Source: Endozoicomonas_A sp049275935 (GTDB taxonomy: Bacteria; Pseudomonadota; Gammaproteobacteria; Pseudomonadales; Endozoicomonadaceae). Taken from it: a DNA stretch of 64,000 nucleotides. The notes under the pieces are model-generated. The model searched no databases and was not told the origin of the DNA. It saw only the letters and a program-made list of their open reading frames with translations. Below are positions 17,381 through 24,875 of the stretch, piece by piece. The translations under genes were made by a program, and so were the position numbers. Within the stretch, counting starts at the first letter, position 1, and every line of letters begins with the position of its first letter. The stretch spans positions 3,162,001 to 3,226,000 of the forward strand of contig NZ_CP184830.1 of the NCBI RefSeq assembly GCF_049275935.1, read 5' to 3'.

Positions 17381-17663
17381 CAAAGAAGGCCATGGCTTTT
17401 TTTAAGATTTCCTGTTCCATTTTCAGCTGTTTGTTTTCAGCTTCAAGCTCTTTGATTCTCTGCTGTTCAGTCGTCAGGGCCTGATGGCCTTTGCCGGGGA
17501 AAGCCAGCTCTTTCTTCTCTTCACTGAGTCGAACCCAACGACGGAGGTTAGTCGCACAAATTCCTAGACTTCTGGCGACTGCTGTAGGCGACTGAGCTTG
17601 TTCAGTAAACAGTTTTCCAGCTTTGAGTTTGAATTCCTGAGAATAATGTTTTCGCGTTGCCAT
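17364..17663 (-). CDS. IS3-family transposase OrfA
   Basis: From the ATG at 17663 the 99-residue product begins MATRKHYSQEFKLKAGKLF. It has the HTH_Tnp_1 helix-turn-helix (SPTAVARSLGICATNLRRWV) and a C-terminal leucine-zipper-like coiled coil (RIKELEAENKQLKMEQEILK). In the family OrfA binds the IS ends and OrfB is made with it by frameshifting. OrfA looks intact although OrfB is not. Confidence 0.9.
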   Translation of the reverse strand: MATRKHYSQEFKLKAGKLFTEQAQSPTAVARSLGICATNLRRWVRLSEEKKELAFPGKGHQALTTEQQRIKELEAENKQLKMEQEILKKAMAFFAKDQL

Positions 17664-17729
17664 TATGAACCTCGTTACTGGTTGCACTATTGTGCTTAAC
17701 GAGGTGTCCGGTGTCATTAGACCACTTCA

Positions 17730-17855
17730 AGCCAAGGTGGTTGAGGTTCTTAGACTGGTATTGAGCTTGAGGCATGTTGGTGCACCTGAATGTCTGTTTA
17801 TTTCTTTGACAACAGATTTTAGGCAAATATCAATCGGGGTGGTGAAAGGCAGCTA
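17730..17855 (-). mobile_element. Fragment of an IS1634-family element (transposase start and terminus)
   Basis: About 125 bp match the right end of the complete IS1634-type element at 25513-27243, including the terminus GGGGTGGTGAAAGGCAG. The encoded start MPQAQYQSKNLNHLGL is cut after about 33 codons by the IS3 end. This shows a deletion or insertion that brought the two elements together. Confidence 0.85.
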
Positions 17856-17892
17856 GAATGTAAGTTGTTGTGATGTAGCGAGAGATTCCATT

Positions 17893-18393
17893 ATGTTGAC
17901 GCAAAATACAAGGCAGGCCTTTAAGCTCGCGTTTTTAACGGTTGTGTTCTCTTTATGCTCCCTGAATGTTCTCTCCGACGGTGTGAGGCAGGTAGAAATC
18001 TTTCAGAAAGTCGGACCCGATGAGGACGCCTACTCCGTTAAGGCAGTGTGGGACTCATCGGGCGTATGTGTTGACTTTGTTGTGCCTCGTTATGTGGGGA
18101 CGATTCAGGCGTATGAAAACGGTCAATCCATGAATATCCATTATCTTGAATCCGGTGCTTGTAGCGAAAAGTCGGCTGCTACCCAGCTGTTCCTGGTGAA
18201 AAGCAAAGCACACTCTGAGAGAGTGGCGAAATTTTGGTGGGAGAAAAAGACTGGTGAGGCCCCCAGTGTCAGTGTGAGTGAAGGCGCGGATCCATATGGA
18301 TTATTATGGATTGATAATGGCGATGCCAACAGGATTAAAGTCTGGGTCAGTTATGATGGCAAGAAGAAGCCTGATGGATTCGAGAGTCAGTAA
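17893..18393 (+). CDS. Putative exported protein of unknown function
   Basis: The 166-residue product starts with a signal-peptide-like segment (AFKLAFLTVVFSLCSLNVLS). The mature part looks beta-rich, with two Cys residues (SSGVCVDFVV and SGACSEKS) that could form a disulphide. No family is recognised. A hairpin follows the stop. The 34 bp between the IS1634 fragment and the start leave little room for a promoter, so expression may depend on the IS fragment. Confidence 0.6.
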   Translation: MLTQNTRQAFKLAFLTVVFSLCSLNVLSDGVRQVEIFQKVGPDEDAYSVKAVWDSSGVCVDFVVPRYVGTIQAYENGQSMNIHYLESGACSEKSAATQLFLVKSKAHSERVAKFWWEKKTGEAPSVSVSEGADPYGLLWIDNGDANRIKVWVSYDGKKKPDGFESQ

Positions 18394-18422
18394 CGAGGGT
18401 TGATAGTTAATTTAAAATAAAA

Positions 18423-18455
18423 AGCCCTAATGGTTGCTAAGAACTCATTAGGGCT
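18423..18455. terminator. Bidirectional hairpin terminator between 17893-18393 and ssrA
   Basis: AGCCCTAATG (18423-18432) pairs perfectly with CATTAGGGCT (18446-18455). On the minus strand it follows ssrA and continues into TTTTTATTTTAAA, so it should terminate tmRNA transcription. Confidence 0.85.
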
Positions 18456-18465
18456 ATTGACAAGT

Positions 18466-18830
18466 TGGTGGAGGCGGCGGGAATTGAACCCGCGTCCGCC
18501 GATTCTCCGCCTTCGGCTCTACATGCTTAGATTCCGTTATTAGGTTAACGCAGAACGACCCAACGGTCAGGGTGACACTGCGCGATCCTGAAAAGTTTAA
18601 CCTGTCAGCCCCAGGCAGACATCAAGGCGATCCTGTTTTCAGTAGCGGTCATTTCCAGCCAACAGGCAAGTCGGAGTGACCGGGAGGAGGCAGGGTTTAG
18701 GCTGCCAGAGCTCCTTGGAAGTTGTCTTCGTTAGCAACTAAAAGGTTGTAGTGTTTTGATTTACGAGAATCACTACATTCTCGACATGCACCTAAGGTTT
18801 CGTAACCGTCGTCGAATCCAGATCGCCCCC
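18466..18830 (-). ncRNA. ssrA: Transfer-messenger RNA
   Basis: The minus strand begins GGGGGCGATCTGGATTCGAC at 18830 and ends in a T-arm-like segment and CCA at 18466 (GGTTCAATTCCCGCCGCCTC, then CACCA). Together these form the tRNA-like domain. The internal reading frame GCT AAC GAA GAC AAC TTC CAA GGA GCT CTG GCA GCC TAA (18712-18750 region) encodes a tag ANEDNFQGALAA, ending in the LAA that directs proteolysis. Length 365 nt is normal. tmRNA with SmpB rescues stalled ribosomes. Confidence 0.97.
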
Positions 18831-18847
18831 GGTGAAACCTGAGACTA

Positions 18848-18875
18848 ATTATTCAAAAAGTGGGTTCAAAGTCAA
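18848..18875 (-). promoter_or_regulatory. Sigma-70 promoter of ssrA
   Basis: On the minus strand TTGACT (18870-18875) and AATAAT (18848-18853) are separated by 16 bp. The mature tmRNA 5' end lies 18 bp further on, consistent with a short leader removed by RNase P. Confidence 0.65.
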
Positions 18876-18885
18876 CCACTTATTA

Positions 18886-19719
18886 TTAATGAGCGTAAAG
18901 CTTATCGTAGCAATAGTTAGTGGCTTCGATGAAACCTTCAATACTGCCGCAATCGAACCGTCTGCCCTTGAATTTATAAGCCAGCACACAGCCAAGCTGA
19001 GCCTGGGTCATCAGCGCATCGGTAATCTGGATCTCACCTCCCTTGCCCGGCTGGGTATCTCTGATCAGGTCGAAAATGTCCGGAGTGAGAATATAGCGCC
19101 CGATAATGGCCAGATTACTGGGAGCCTCTTCTCTGGCAGGTTTTTCCACCATATTTTCTACGCGAATCAGGTCATCAGAAATAGCCTGTCCGGCAATGAC
19201 ACCGTATTTATGGACTTCATCTTCCGGCACTTCCATGACTGCCACAATTGAGCAACGGAACTGTTTGTAGAGCTGTGCCATCTGTGCCAGTACACCAGGC
19301 CCATCGGCATTGATACACAGGTCATCGGCCAGGACCACACCAAAGGGCTGCTTGCCAATTAATGTTTCACCACAGAGAATGGCATGGCCCAGACCTTTCA
19401 TCTCTCGCTGTCGTGTGTACGAAAAAGTACAGCTGTCGATCAACTGTCGAATATTGGTCAACAATGTTTCTTTGTCCGTACCTGCGATCTGGTGCTCCAG
19501 CTCGTAATTGGTATCGAAGTGATCCTCCAGTGCTCGCTTACCGCGACCAGTCACCATACAGATGTCCGATAAGCCAGCCTGCAGGGATTCTTCTACACCG
19601 TATTCAATCAGTGGTTTGGACACCACCGGCATCATCTCTTTGGGCATACTTTTAGTAGCAGGCAGAAAACGCGTACCGTACCCGGCAGCAGGGAAAAGAC
19701 ATTTTTTCAGCATAATCAA
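18886..19719 (-). CDS. galU: UTP-glucose-1-phosphate uridylyltransferase
   Basis: This 277-residue protein has the GalU nucleotidyltransferase fold. AAGYGTRFLPATKSMPKEM (about residues 11-29) is the nucleotide-binding signature, FGVVLADDLCI holds the metal-binding Asp, and VEKP and GRYILTPDIF follow as in the family. The enzyme makes UDP-glucose from UTP and glucose-1-phosphate, the precursor for many envelope polysaccharides. It sits downstream of the vpsP- and cpsB-like genes on the same strand, fitting a supply role. Starts at 19719 and 19713 (MIM / MLKK) are both possible. Confidence 0.97.
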   Translation of the reverse strand: MIMLKKCLFPAAGYGTRFLPATKSMPKEMMPVVSKPLIEYGVEESLQAGLSDICMVTGRGKRALEDHFDTNYELEHQIAGTDKETLLTNIRQLIDSCTFSYTRQREMKGLGHAILCGETLIGKQPFGVVLADDLCINADGPGVLAQMAQLYKQFRCSIVAVMEVPEDEVHKYGVIAGQAISDDLIRVENMVEKPAREEAPSNLAIIGRYILTPDIFDLIRDTQPGKGGEIQITDALMTQAQLGCVLAYKFKGRRFDCGSIEGFIEATNYCYDKLYAH

Positions 19720-19775
19720 TTGTACTTTTGTGATTTAAGAGCTTTTTATGCCCTTTGGGGAAAATAGCTAATACT

Positions 19776-20396
19776 TTAAGGCAGTGGGTATTTCTGTTCT
19801 ATCTGTTTAGCCCGATGAGGATAAAGCGTTACCAGCCGCTGATGACTGCTATTGAGCATCTGCTGAGTCGGCTCAGACAACCATCCGTGATAATATCTGC
19901 CAAGAATGCTGGCGTTTTCCATTACGTATTGTTCCCACGGACCGAGTTGGTCAGCGCGAACCAATGCCTGCTCAAACGACGAGTCAATTAATGATCGCTG
20001 TGAACGAGCCTGAGCATAGTTGCTCCAGCTATAAGGCCAGCCAGGCCTTAACAGAATGGATTGTTGCCAGGCGTCAAGTTCTGACAGCTCTCCGTAATCA
20101 TGCTTTGACCAGCCCGCTTGTACTCCCCGATCAAGTACTTTGGCACGCATCACCAGCAAGTCCGGAGAGCCTGGCATGTTGTCTAACGCCTTATCTGCAC
20201 CATTCAGCGTGAGTTGCCACTCTTCTTTATCCACCGAGAAGCCGTCATCTTCTTTCGTTTTAGCAGCCCAATGATCGAGAAAGTTCTCTGTCTGGGAGCG
20301 CCATATCTGCGACTGCACCAGATTCCATGCAGTATTCAAGGCGGTTACCAGCAGAACTATCGCTGGAAAAACCATCAACCATCGCTTAAACATCAC
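19776..20396 (-). CDS. VpsP-like exopolysaccharide accessory protein
   Basis: An N-terminal membrane anchor (WLMVFPAIVLLVTALNTAW) precedes a periplasmic, helical, TPR-like region of about 180 residues (LLVMRAKVLDRGV, RPGWPYSWSNYAQARSQ, GPWEQYVMENASILGRYYHG). The pattern recalls VpsP-type proteins found in vibrio-like exopolysaccharide clusters, whose exact role is unclear. It overlaps the upstream PHP phosphatase gene by 11 bp, indicating co-transcription. Assignment rests on context and general resemblance. Confidence 0.6.
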   Translation of the reverse strand: MMFKRWLMVFPAIVLLVTALNTAWNLVQSQIWRSQTENFLDHWAAKTKEDDGFSVDKEEWQLTLNGADKALDNMPGSPDLLVMRAKVLDRGVQAGWSKHDYGELSELDAWQQSILLRPGWPYSWSNYAQARSQRSLIDSSFEQALVRADQLGPWEQYVMENASILGRYYHGWLSEPTQQMLNSSHQRLVTLYPHRAKQIEQKYPLP

Positions 20397-21144
20397 GTCC
20401 AGCCTTTAAGAGTGATTGGTTACCAAAGAGCGAAAAGGTCAACAAGTCCGGATTGATCATCGTCAACTGATCCCGAAACTCCTTACCGTACCAGTCATCC
20501 AGCACCTCTGCAGCAGCCTTCATCGCGGGTGGTCGATGTTTGCTGTGATGAGCATCAGAAGCCACAAATTGCACCAGTTCATGATCCAGTAGCCAGCGGG
20601 CTGTGGTCTGCGCCTTTTCACCAAAAAAACCGGGAATGCAACCCGCAGTCACCTGCAACAAAGCGCCCCTCTCCACCAGCGGGAAGATTCGCTCAGGGTA
20701 GGCCATCAATTCTTTATTACGTTCCGGGTGAGCAATCACTACCCTCACATGCTGCCGAGTCAGCCACTCAAGCATTTCTTCAATGCCCATGGGAATATTC
20801 TGGTGAGGCATCTCCAGCAACAGACAGTCGTTGCCCTCCCACTTGCCGATCATCGGAATACGCTCATTGCGGAGCTGAAACATCAACTCGTCACTGAAGC
20901 GCACCTCAGCGCCCATGGCCAGTTGAATACCCACGCCTGCTTCAAGGGCTAAGCCTAACAGTGCATCAAAGGCGGGAGCAATGGTGGTGATATCGTTATC
21001 GTAACGACCAGGATGCATATGGGGCGTACAGACTAACCGCTGGATATCATTGGCTTCGGCAATACGCAGCAGTTCCAGAGACTGCTCCGGGGTGTCCGGG
21101 CCATCATCAATGGCGGGGATAATATGGTTATGAATATCGATCAT
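20386..21144 (-). CDS. PHP-domain tyrosine-protein phosphatase, CpsB/YwqE type
   Basis: The 252-residue protein begins with MIDIHNHIIPAIDDGP, the HxH metal motif of PHP phosphatases. It continues with CTPHMHPGRYD, GAEVRF, LLEMPH, VVIAHPERN and FVASDAHH, so all metal-ligand segments appear present. CpsB-type enzymes dephosphorylate the tyrosine kinase that controls capsule or exopolysaccharide polymerisation. No such kinase gene is visible in this window. The gene is the first of the vpsP-galU side of the cluster, and its upstream side is interrupted by the cassette array. Confidence 0.9.
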   Translation of the reverse strand: MIDIHNHIIPAIDDGPDTPEQSLELLRIAEANDIQRLVCTPHMHPGRYDNDITTIAPAFDALLGLALEAGVGIQLAMGAEVRFSDELMFQLRNERIPMIGKWEGNDCLLLEMPHQNIPMGIEEMLEWLTRQHVRVVIAHPERNKELMAYPERIFPLVERGALLQVTAGCIPGFFGEKAQTTARWLLDHELVQFVASDAHHSKHRPPAMKAAAEVLDDWYGKEFRDQLTMINPDLLTFSLFGNQSLLKAGRDV

Positions 21145-21177
21145 GTTTAAAAGCTATTCACCGCAAGGGCACGTGAA

Positions 21178-21363
21178 ATTATCGGTTGAGCAAAACGTTC
21201 GCAGTGCAGCAGGCATTAAACGGCAGCTTTCTTGCAAATCCTGGGCTTGTTGCTCTGAAAGACTTATGGATCAGGTTTCACCATCCTCGGTCAATCGCCA
21301 GGCGCGGACCCGCATACTGTTGTGGTGTGGGGAGAGCTGGAGAAAGACCAGCTCTTACCCGAT
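21178..21363 (+). mobile_element. Group II intron 3' fragment (maturase end plus 3' RNA domains)
   Basis: The sequence encodes YRLSKTFAVQQALNGSFLAN, the C-terminal end of a group II intron maturase. RNA segments follow: GCGGACCCGCA and a hairpin GAGCTGGAGAAAGACCAGCTC, ending CTTACCCGAT. It closely matches the 3' end of the longer fragment at 22076-22846. Immediately after comes TTAGGC, a cassette-like core. The rest of the intron is missing. Confidence 0.75.
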
Positions 21364-21386
21364 TTAGGCTCCGGTAGGCAGAGAGG

Positions 21387-21719
21387 TTAAATTTGAGAAG
21401 CATTGCTTAGAACTTCTGAAGCCCACTGGTTCAGGCTTTTCCCTTTTGCTTCGGCGGCAGTCGCAGCAGCAGCATGAACTTCCGGTGAAATCCGCAGCAT
21501 CAGATTGCCCGAATAGGGTCTCTGAACCGGACGCCCCGTTTTTTCACTGATTGCAATATAGTCATTAACCGCATCATGAAAAGCCGTTTCCAGTTCATCT
21601 ACAGAAGAACCATGAAAACCAACAATATCTTTTATGCCAGCCAGATGCCCTACAAATATACGATCTTCATCATCGTATTCAACTCTGGCTATATAGCCTC
21701 TATATTTCATTATATTCAT
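21387..21719 (-). CDS. hicB: HicB-like antitoxin
   Basis: The N-terminal half is the partially degraded RNase H-like HicB domain (YRGYIARVEYDDEDRIFVGH, then LAGIKDIVGFHGSSVDELE). The C-terminal half is a DNA-binding region of RHH/CopG type (NLMLRISPEVHAAAATAAEA, then KSLNQWASEVL). HicB neutralises HicA and represses the operon. The start overlaps the hicA stop as ATGA (21716-21719), which supports MNIMKYRG as the true N-terminus. Confidence 0.92.
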   Translation of the reverse strand: MNIMKYRGYIARVEYDDEDRIFVGHLAGIKDIVGFHGSSVDELETAFHDAVNDYIAISEKTGRPVQRPYSGNLMLRISPEVHAAAATAAEAKGKSLNQWASEVLSNASQI

Positions 21720-21970
21720 GGTTTAATCCCTGCCTGTTCCAGAAAACGCCTGGCATCCTTAATCCGGTACCGTAGCGATGCTTTGTCTGGGTGCGGTCTA
21801 TGAAAATCAGCACGTACATCATTCAGAACGAAACTGACTGAAGAACCTCCCTTAGTTGTCCGTTTGGCTCCCAATGACAGAAACAATGCTTCGAGCTTGC
21901 GCCACTCAATATTGCCATTTATCGGGTCGGCAAATAGCGCCTTTAGTGTTTTTCTATTTGCATTATTCAT
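21716..21970 (-). CDS. hicA: HicA-like mRNA interferase toxin
   Basis: From the likely start MNNANRKTLKALF (84 residues) the product shows the HicA double-stranded-RNA-binding-like fold signatures: IEWRKLEALFLSLGAKRTTK, GGSSVSF, and ADFHRPHP, where His is the catalytic residue of the family. The frame is open 9 codons further upstream, to 21997. HicA cleaves mRNA in a translation-independent way and arrests growth. It forms an operon with hicB. Confidence 0.9.
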   Translation of the reverse strand: MNNANRKTLKALFADPINGNIEWRKLEALFLSLGAKRTTKGGSSVSFVLNDVRADFHRPHPDKASLRYRIKDARRFLEQAGIKP

Positions 21971-22020
21971 GATTTGAAATGATAGCTTAATGCGCAATCA
22001 TACCAAATGATATTTTAGGA

Positions 22021-22075
22021 GCCTAAAGCCAAATTCAGCGGCACGAACGGAGCTAGTGTCCGCTGAAATTTTTTG
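22021..22075 (+). repeat. attC-like recombination site 1, interrupted by a group II intron
   Basis: The left end GCCTAAA resembles the RYYYAAC core. CCAAATTCAGCGGCAC (22029-22044) pairs imperfectly with GTGTCCGCTGAAATTTT (22056-22072) around a spacer. The last G (22075) joins across the intron to TTATGC at 22847, restoring GTTATGC. The arm GCCAAATTCAG recurs at 25231-25241, in a second site of the same family. Confidence 0.6.
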
Positions 22076-22846
22076 GTACGCCCGGCATGGGCATGAAATT
22101 ATGGGATGAAAGTCCCTTCTGGGTAAACCAGCATCGGATCTTGCGCTTAACAGGCCAACTGATAAGATTGATGGGCAATGCTACCCCACTCGGGTAGGTA
22201 TGTCACAAGGTGATCCACTTTAACCGCTACTGTTGAATGTACTTCTTGATAACCTGGACAAGGAACTGGAATACCGGGGTCACTGTTTCGCAAGATATTG
22301 CGATGACTTCGTGATATTGGTTCGCAGGCAATGGGCAGGGGAAAGGGTGATGGAAAGCATCACTCAGTACCTTGAACGTCGACTAAAACTGACAGTCAAC
22401 CCGACCACAAGCAAGGTGGTGAAATTCACGAGATCGAGTTCCTGAGTTTTACCTTCACAGGGAAGAGAATCCGCTGGTCACAGAAGGGCCTGCTTCGCTT
22501 TAATTACTGCCCCATACTGTTACTGGATCAATGGATACGTCGGCGCATCCGTTGCTGTTTTATCAAGCAGTGGCGTAAGCCGAAAACTCGTTATATAAAT
22601 CTGATCAAGTTAGGCGTTGACCATATCAAAGCCGCCTCGATCGCAGCCAGTAACAAAGGGTATTACCGGTTGAGCAAAACGTTCGCAGTATAGCAAGCAT
22701 TGAACGACAGCTTTCTTGCAAATCCTGGGCTTGTTTCTCTGAAAGACTTATGGATCAGGTTTCACCATCCTCGGTGACTCGTGTAGTGCGGACCCGCACG
22801 CTTCGTGGAGTGGGGGCTGGAGGTTAGAATCCTCCGGCTACCCGAT
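22076..22846 (+). mobile_element. Group II intron remnant with internally deleted reverse transcriptase
   Basis: The 5' end GTACGCCCGGCATGGGC resembles the GUGYG start and early domain I of bacterial group II introns. The 3' part contains GTGCGGACCCGCACGC and a terminal hairpin, ending ACCCGAT as in the fragment at 21178-21363. At about 770 bp it is far shorter than an intact element, and most of the RNA domains and the N-terminal half of the protein are missing. Its position exactly in an attC-like core resembles the group IIC-attC class; that class assignment is inference. Confidence 0.75.
22186..22763 (+). pseudogene. Group II intron reverse transcriptase/maturase remnant
   Basis: The surviving frame starts near TRVGMSQGDPL, followed by an in-frame TAA, then PLLLNVLLDNLDKEL and YCDDFVILV, the reverse transcriptase active-site motif (YxDD). 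A frameshift near 22425 moves on to EIEFLSFTFTGKRIRWSQ. The maturase domain (RIRCCFIKQWRKPKTRYINL, then KGYYRLSKTFAV) has another stop before QALNDSFLANPGL. It cannot make an active enzyme. Confidence 0.85.
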
Positions 22847-23272
22847 TTATGCTCCACTGAAGAATACAGACGGCGATATTTTGAACCGTTGTGAAAGAGC
22901 CTGAATATGATCTCTGGTTAGATTTCGTGAACCATTCAAGATCATTGAAACCAAACTCTTACTTCCCAGCTCACTTTTTAAATCATCAGCTTTGAGCTGA
23001 TATTGATCCATTAGTGTTCTTAGAACAGCTACACCATCATCCAGAGCTTCAATTCTTGCATTGAAATCTGAAAAATCCTCAGACTCATCTTCCCATTTTT
23101 CAATGGATATAGAGAGAACTTCGATTAGAGGAAGATATTTATCGTAGTCTTCGATGAGTTCTTCCATTAATTCCAGAGCTTGTTCGTACTCTTCCTCACT
23201 ATGAATACGACTTACAAAGCCTGCTTCAGAAAAAAAGTCTAGAGCCTTTTGCTTAAGATTTGTGTATCTCAT
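22847..23272 (-). CDS. higA: HigA-like XRE antitoxin
   Basis: From the likely start MRYTNLKQKAL (141 residues) the protein has an N-terminal acidic helical region (SEEEYEQALELMEELIEDYD) typical of HigA antitoxins of the HTH-type TA family. The C-terminal XRE helix-turn-helix is LKSELGSKSLVSMILNGSRN. It overlaps higB by ATGA. The TAA stop is formed by the GCATAA of the cassette core at 22847-22852, so the last residue is Ala from GCA. The gene thus ends exactly at the cassette boundary. Confidence 0.88.
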   Translation of the reverse strand: MRYTNLKQKALDFFSEAGFVSRIHSEEEYEQALELMEELIEDYDKYLPLIEVLSISIEKWEDESEDFSDFNARIEALDDGVAVLRTLMDQYQLKADDLKSELGSKSLVSMILNGSRNLTRDHIQALSQRFKISPSVFFSGA

Positions 23273-23583
23273 GTACCAGCCTCCTTTGCGTACTTCTTGC
23301 ATAGTTTGTCGTATTCAGAGTGTGAGACGATGTGTTTGACATACATTCTACTGTCTCTGAACTCAATGAAAGCTATGAGTCGAAGGTTGTTGCCACCAAC
23401 ATCTATTACCCACCATTTATCTTTGTACTTGAAATTATCCAAGCTGGGGAATAGTGAACTCAACTCATTCGGGCTATGAAAATCACTATTTCTCAATGAC
23501 TTATAGGTTGCGTCAATTGCAGTAGCATCGTTTGGATACTTTTTTGCAGCCTCGTTAAACGGCTTTCTTGAGATAACGTGCAT
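23269..23583 (-). CDS. higB: HigB-like mRNA interferase toxin
   Basis: I favour the ATG at 23583 (104 residues, MHVISRKPFNEAAKKYPNDA); a GTG at 23601 is possible but overlaps the upstream palindrome. Family features are KDKWWVIDVGGNNLRLIAFI and RMYVKHIVSHSEYDKL, the conserved core of HigB_toxin RelE-fold proteins that cleave mRNA on the ribosome. It precedes higA, the unusual toxin-first order characteristic of higBA. Confidence 0.9.
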   Translation of the reverse strand: MHVISRKPFNEAAKKYPNDATAIDATYKSLRNSDFHSPNELSSLFPSLDNFKYKDKWWVIDVGGNNLRLIAFIEFRDSRMYVKHIVSHSEYDKLCKKYAKEAGT

Positions 23584-23595
23584 AATAGTCTCTAT

Positions 23596-23612
23596 GTTCA
23601 CGTATTGTGAAC
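23596..23612. promoter_or_regulatory. Palindromic operator upstream of higBA
   Basis: GTTCAC (23596-23601) and GTGAAC (23607-23612) form a perfect inverted repeat with a 5-bp centre, 12 bp before the higB ATG. A second half-site-like TTGTGAAC lies at 23641-23648. These are likely HigA binding sites. Confidence 0.55.
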
Positions 23613-23665
23613 TCTAGCACGCATAAGGGAATTTTACAAATTGTGAACTAGAAGAATTGATAGGA

Positions 23666-23719
23666 GCATAACGCCTGGTTCAACCGCGCTGCGGACGTCG
23701 GTTGGAGGGGGCGCAGGCC
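23666..23719 (+). repeat. attC-like recombination site 2
   Basis: The site starts GCATAACGCC, the inverse of the GTTATGC core. The arm CGCCTGGTTCAACCG pairs imperfectly with CGGTTGGAGGGGGCG (about 23699-23713), leaving a central loop. The right core is decayed (GCAGGCC). It closes the higBA cassette. Confidence 0.5.
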
Positions 23720-24005
23720 CGGAACGAACTGGAACCATTCGGTACTTATTGAGCCTTCTCCCCAGCTTATTGCCGAAACAATAAGCTAAAGGCAACCAAT
23801 CAATCCCACATGGAGAAGACCCAATGGGATTCTGCATTAATTCTCACCCATATTACTGCGGTATAGATCTACATGCCCGAATGCTTGGTTGACTCGACTG
23901 GGGAGAGCTGGAGAAAGGCCAGCTCTTACCCGTTTAGGTGCGTGCTACAGGGGAGTACGAAAACTATAATACCGCTAACTTACTGATCTATAGCAGGTTG
24001 CCAGC
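23720..24005. other. Non-coding stretch with a third group II intron 3' fragment
   Basis: No gene is supported here. At 23900-23932 the sequence GGGGAGAGCTGGAGAAAGG, then CCAGCTCTTACCCG, repeats the intron 3' hairpin seen at 21330-21363. It is followed by TTAGGTGCG (23934), a core-like cassette start. The part 23720-23890 is unassigned. Confidence 0.55.
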
Positions 24006-24425
24006 GTGAAAAGTAAATACTTTCAGTATGTATTGTTTGTCATTTGCCTTAGTAGCTCATCTGTTCACTCTGATTACGAAGAGATATTAGATCGGCTTAT
24101 GTATGATGAGCACAGGGTAGCATGGTGTTTTGGTGCTCGCAGAGTCTTAAATTTAATGATAGAAAATTTAAATCGATGCGATCATTGCTTATCTGAATAC
24201 TTCAATTTCATGATAGAAAATAGAATTCAAGGCATCAGGATATGGCGTTTATACCACTATCTATCTAATGAATCTCTCATACACTTTATCGGAATTATCC
24301 AAGATGGTATTTCCAAAGTACTAACTCCAGAAGCTATTCAGGAAATGGCAGACTTGAAAAGACATGATATTAAGCCTAACTTTGAAATTCATCCAAATAT
24401 TCATTTGTTCAATTTTCATGAATAG
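24006..24425 (+). CDS. Putative exported cassette protein of unknown function
   Basis: The 139-residue product has a signal-peptide-like start (YFQYVLFVICLSSSSVHS). A helical mature part follows with the internal echo LNLMIENLNRCDHC and NFMIENRIQGIRIW. No family is recognised. It is the only gene of the array that reads toward its attC-like site, the usual orientation of integron cassettes. Low GC content sets it apart from the polysaccharide genes on the left. Confidence 0.55.
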   Translation: MKSKYFQYVLFVICLSSSSVHSDYEEILDRLMYDEHRVAWCFGARRVLNLMIENLNRCDHCLSEYFNFMIENRIQGIRIWRLYHYLSNESLIHFIGIIQDGISKVLTPEAIQEMADLKRHDIKPNFEIHPNIHLFNFHE

Positions 24426-24426
24426 C

Positions 24427-24526
24427 ACTTAACGATGAGCAAAGCGGCGGCACGTCTAGCGTCGTCTGCTTGTGCAACAACAGGATAAGATTGCGGCTGG
24501 GCGCGATCTATCCTTATTCGTTATGC
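24427..24526 (+). repeat. attC-like recombination site 3
   Basis: ACTTAAC (24427-24433) fits RYYYAAC exactly, and GTTATGC (24520-24526) stands at the GTTRRRY position with one mismatch. The outer bases TAACGA and TCGTTA pair. Inside lie two imperfect hairpins: GCGGCGGCACG with CGTCGTCTGC, and GGATAAGATTGCG with CGCGATCTATCC. About 100 bp, within the range of known attC sites. Confidence 0.6.
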
Positions 24527-24847
24527 GCTGCTGATGAGTGCGACCAGTGACATTGATAGTAGAATCAGGATACCAAGTGGCATTATAGCAACAACAATAC
24601 CTGCAATAGGCCAGCCCAACCATTTTGGTAACCTTTTGGTAATAAAATCCCCTACGAGGTTTGATAAACTATGAACAGAAGAAACCCAACATAAGAATGC
24701 AGAAAAAATACCCAGAAATGTTACTGGCCAGTATCCTGCCTTATGACCAGCCGCAATGAATAATGCAGATAAGCTAACCCAGGCCAACCAAGAGAACCAA
24801 TTTTTGATTCGGTTTGGTTCATTTAACCACTTAATGAAGGCAATCAA
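24521..24847 (-). CDS. Small membrane protein in a cassette
   Basis: The 108-residue product has three hydrophobic helices: WFSWLAWVSLSALFIAAGH, PVTFLGIFSAFLCWVSSV and AGIVVAIMPLGILILLSMSL. No family is recognised. As for higA, the TAA stop is supplied by GCATAA in the cassette core (24521-24526) and the last residue is Ala. It is read against the array direction. Confidence 0.6.
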   Translation of the reverse strand: MIAFIKWLNEPNRIKNWFSWLAWVSLSALFIAAGHKAGYWPVTFLGIFSAFLCWVSSVHSLSNLVGDFITKRLPKWLGWPIAGIVVAIMPLGILILLSMSLVALISSA

Positions 24848-24875
24848 TTATTAACCCCATGACTTTTTAAATGTT

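Larger units (their letters stand above)
13809..17729 (-). mobile_element. IS3-family element, split by a nested IS21-family element
   Basis: The left end reads TGTAGTGGTC...GGACACCT from 13809; the right end is its imperfect inverse (AGGTGTCC...GACCACTTCA, ending near 17729). Between them lie orfA (17364-17663) and orfB in two pieces (16907 to about 17380, and 13839-14250) on the minus strand. The IS21 element at 14251-16901 sits inside orfB. Flanks differ (B3 gene on the left, IS1634 fragment on the right) and no matching target duplication is seen, so the element probably took part in a rearrangement after insertion. Confidence 0.85.
21364..22075. other. Integron-like cassette 1 (hicAB)
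   Basis: The stretch begins with TTAGGC at the end of an intron fragment and ends with an attC-like structure whose last base is the G before the intron at 22076. It contains only hicA and hicB, on the minus strand. Both boundaries follow the G/TTRRRY rule approximately. See the attC entry for 22021-22075. Confidence 0.55.

Noticed and set aside
18832..19251. Plus-strand open frame of 139 codons
   Set aside because: It is antisense to the ssrA promoter and galU.
22233..22445. Intact small reverse transcriptase gene
   Set aside because: The YCDD-containing frame is only the middle of a maturase with a stop before it and a frameshift after it.
23634..23837. Minus-strand open frame of 67 codons near attC site 2
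   Set aside because: It reads through the attC-like hairpin with atypical composition; no support as a gene.
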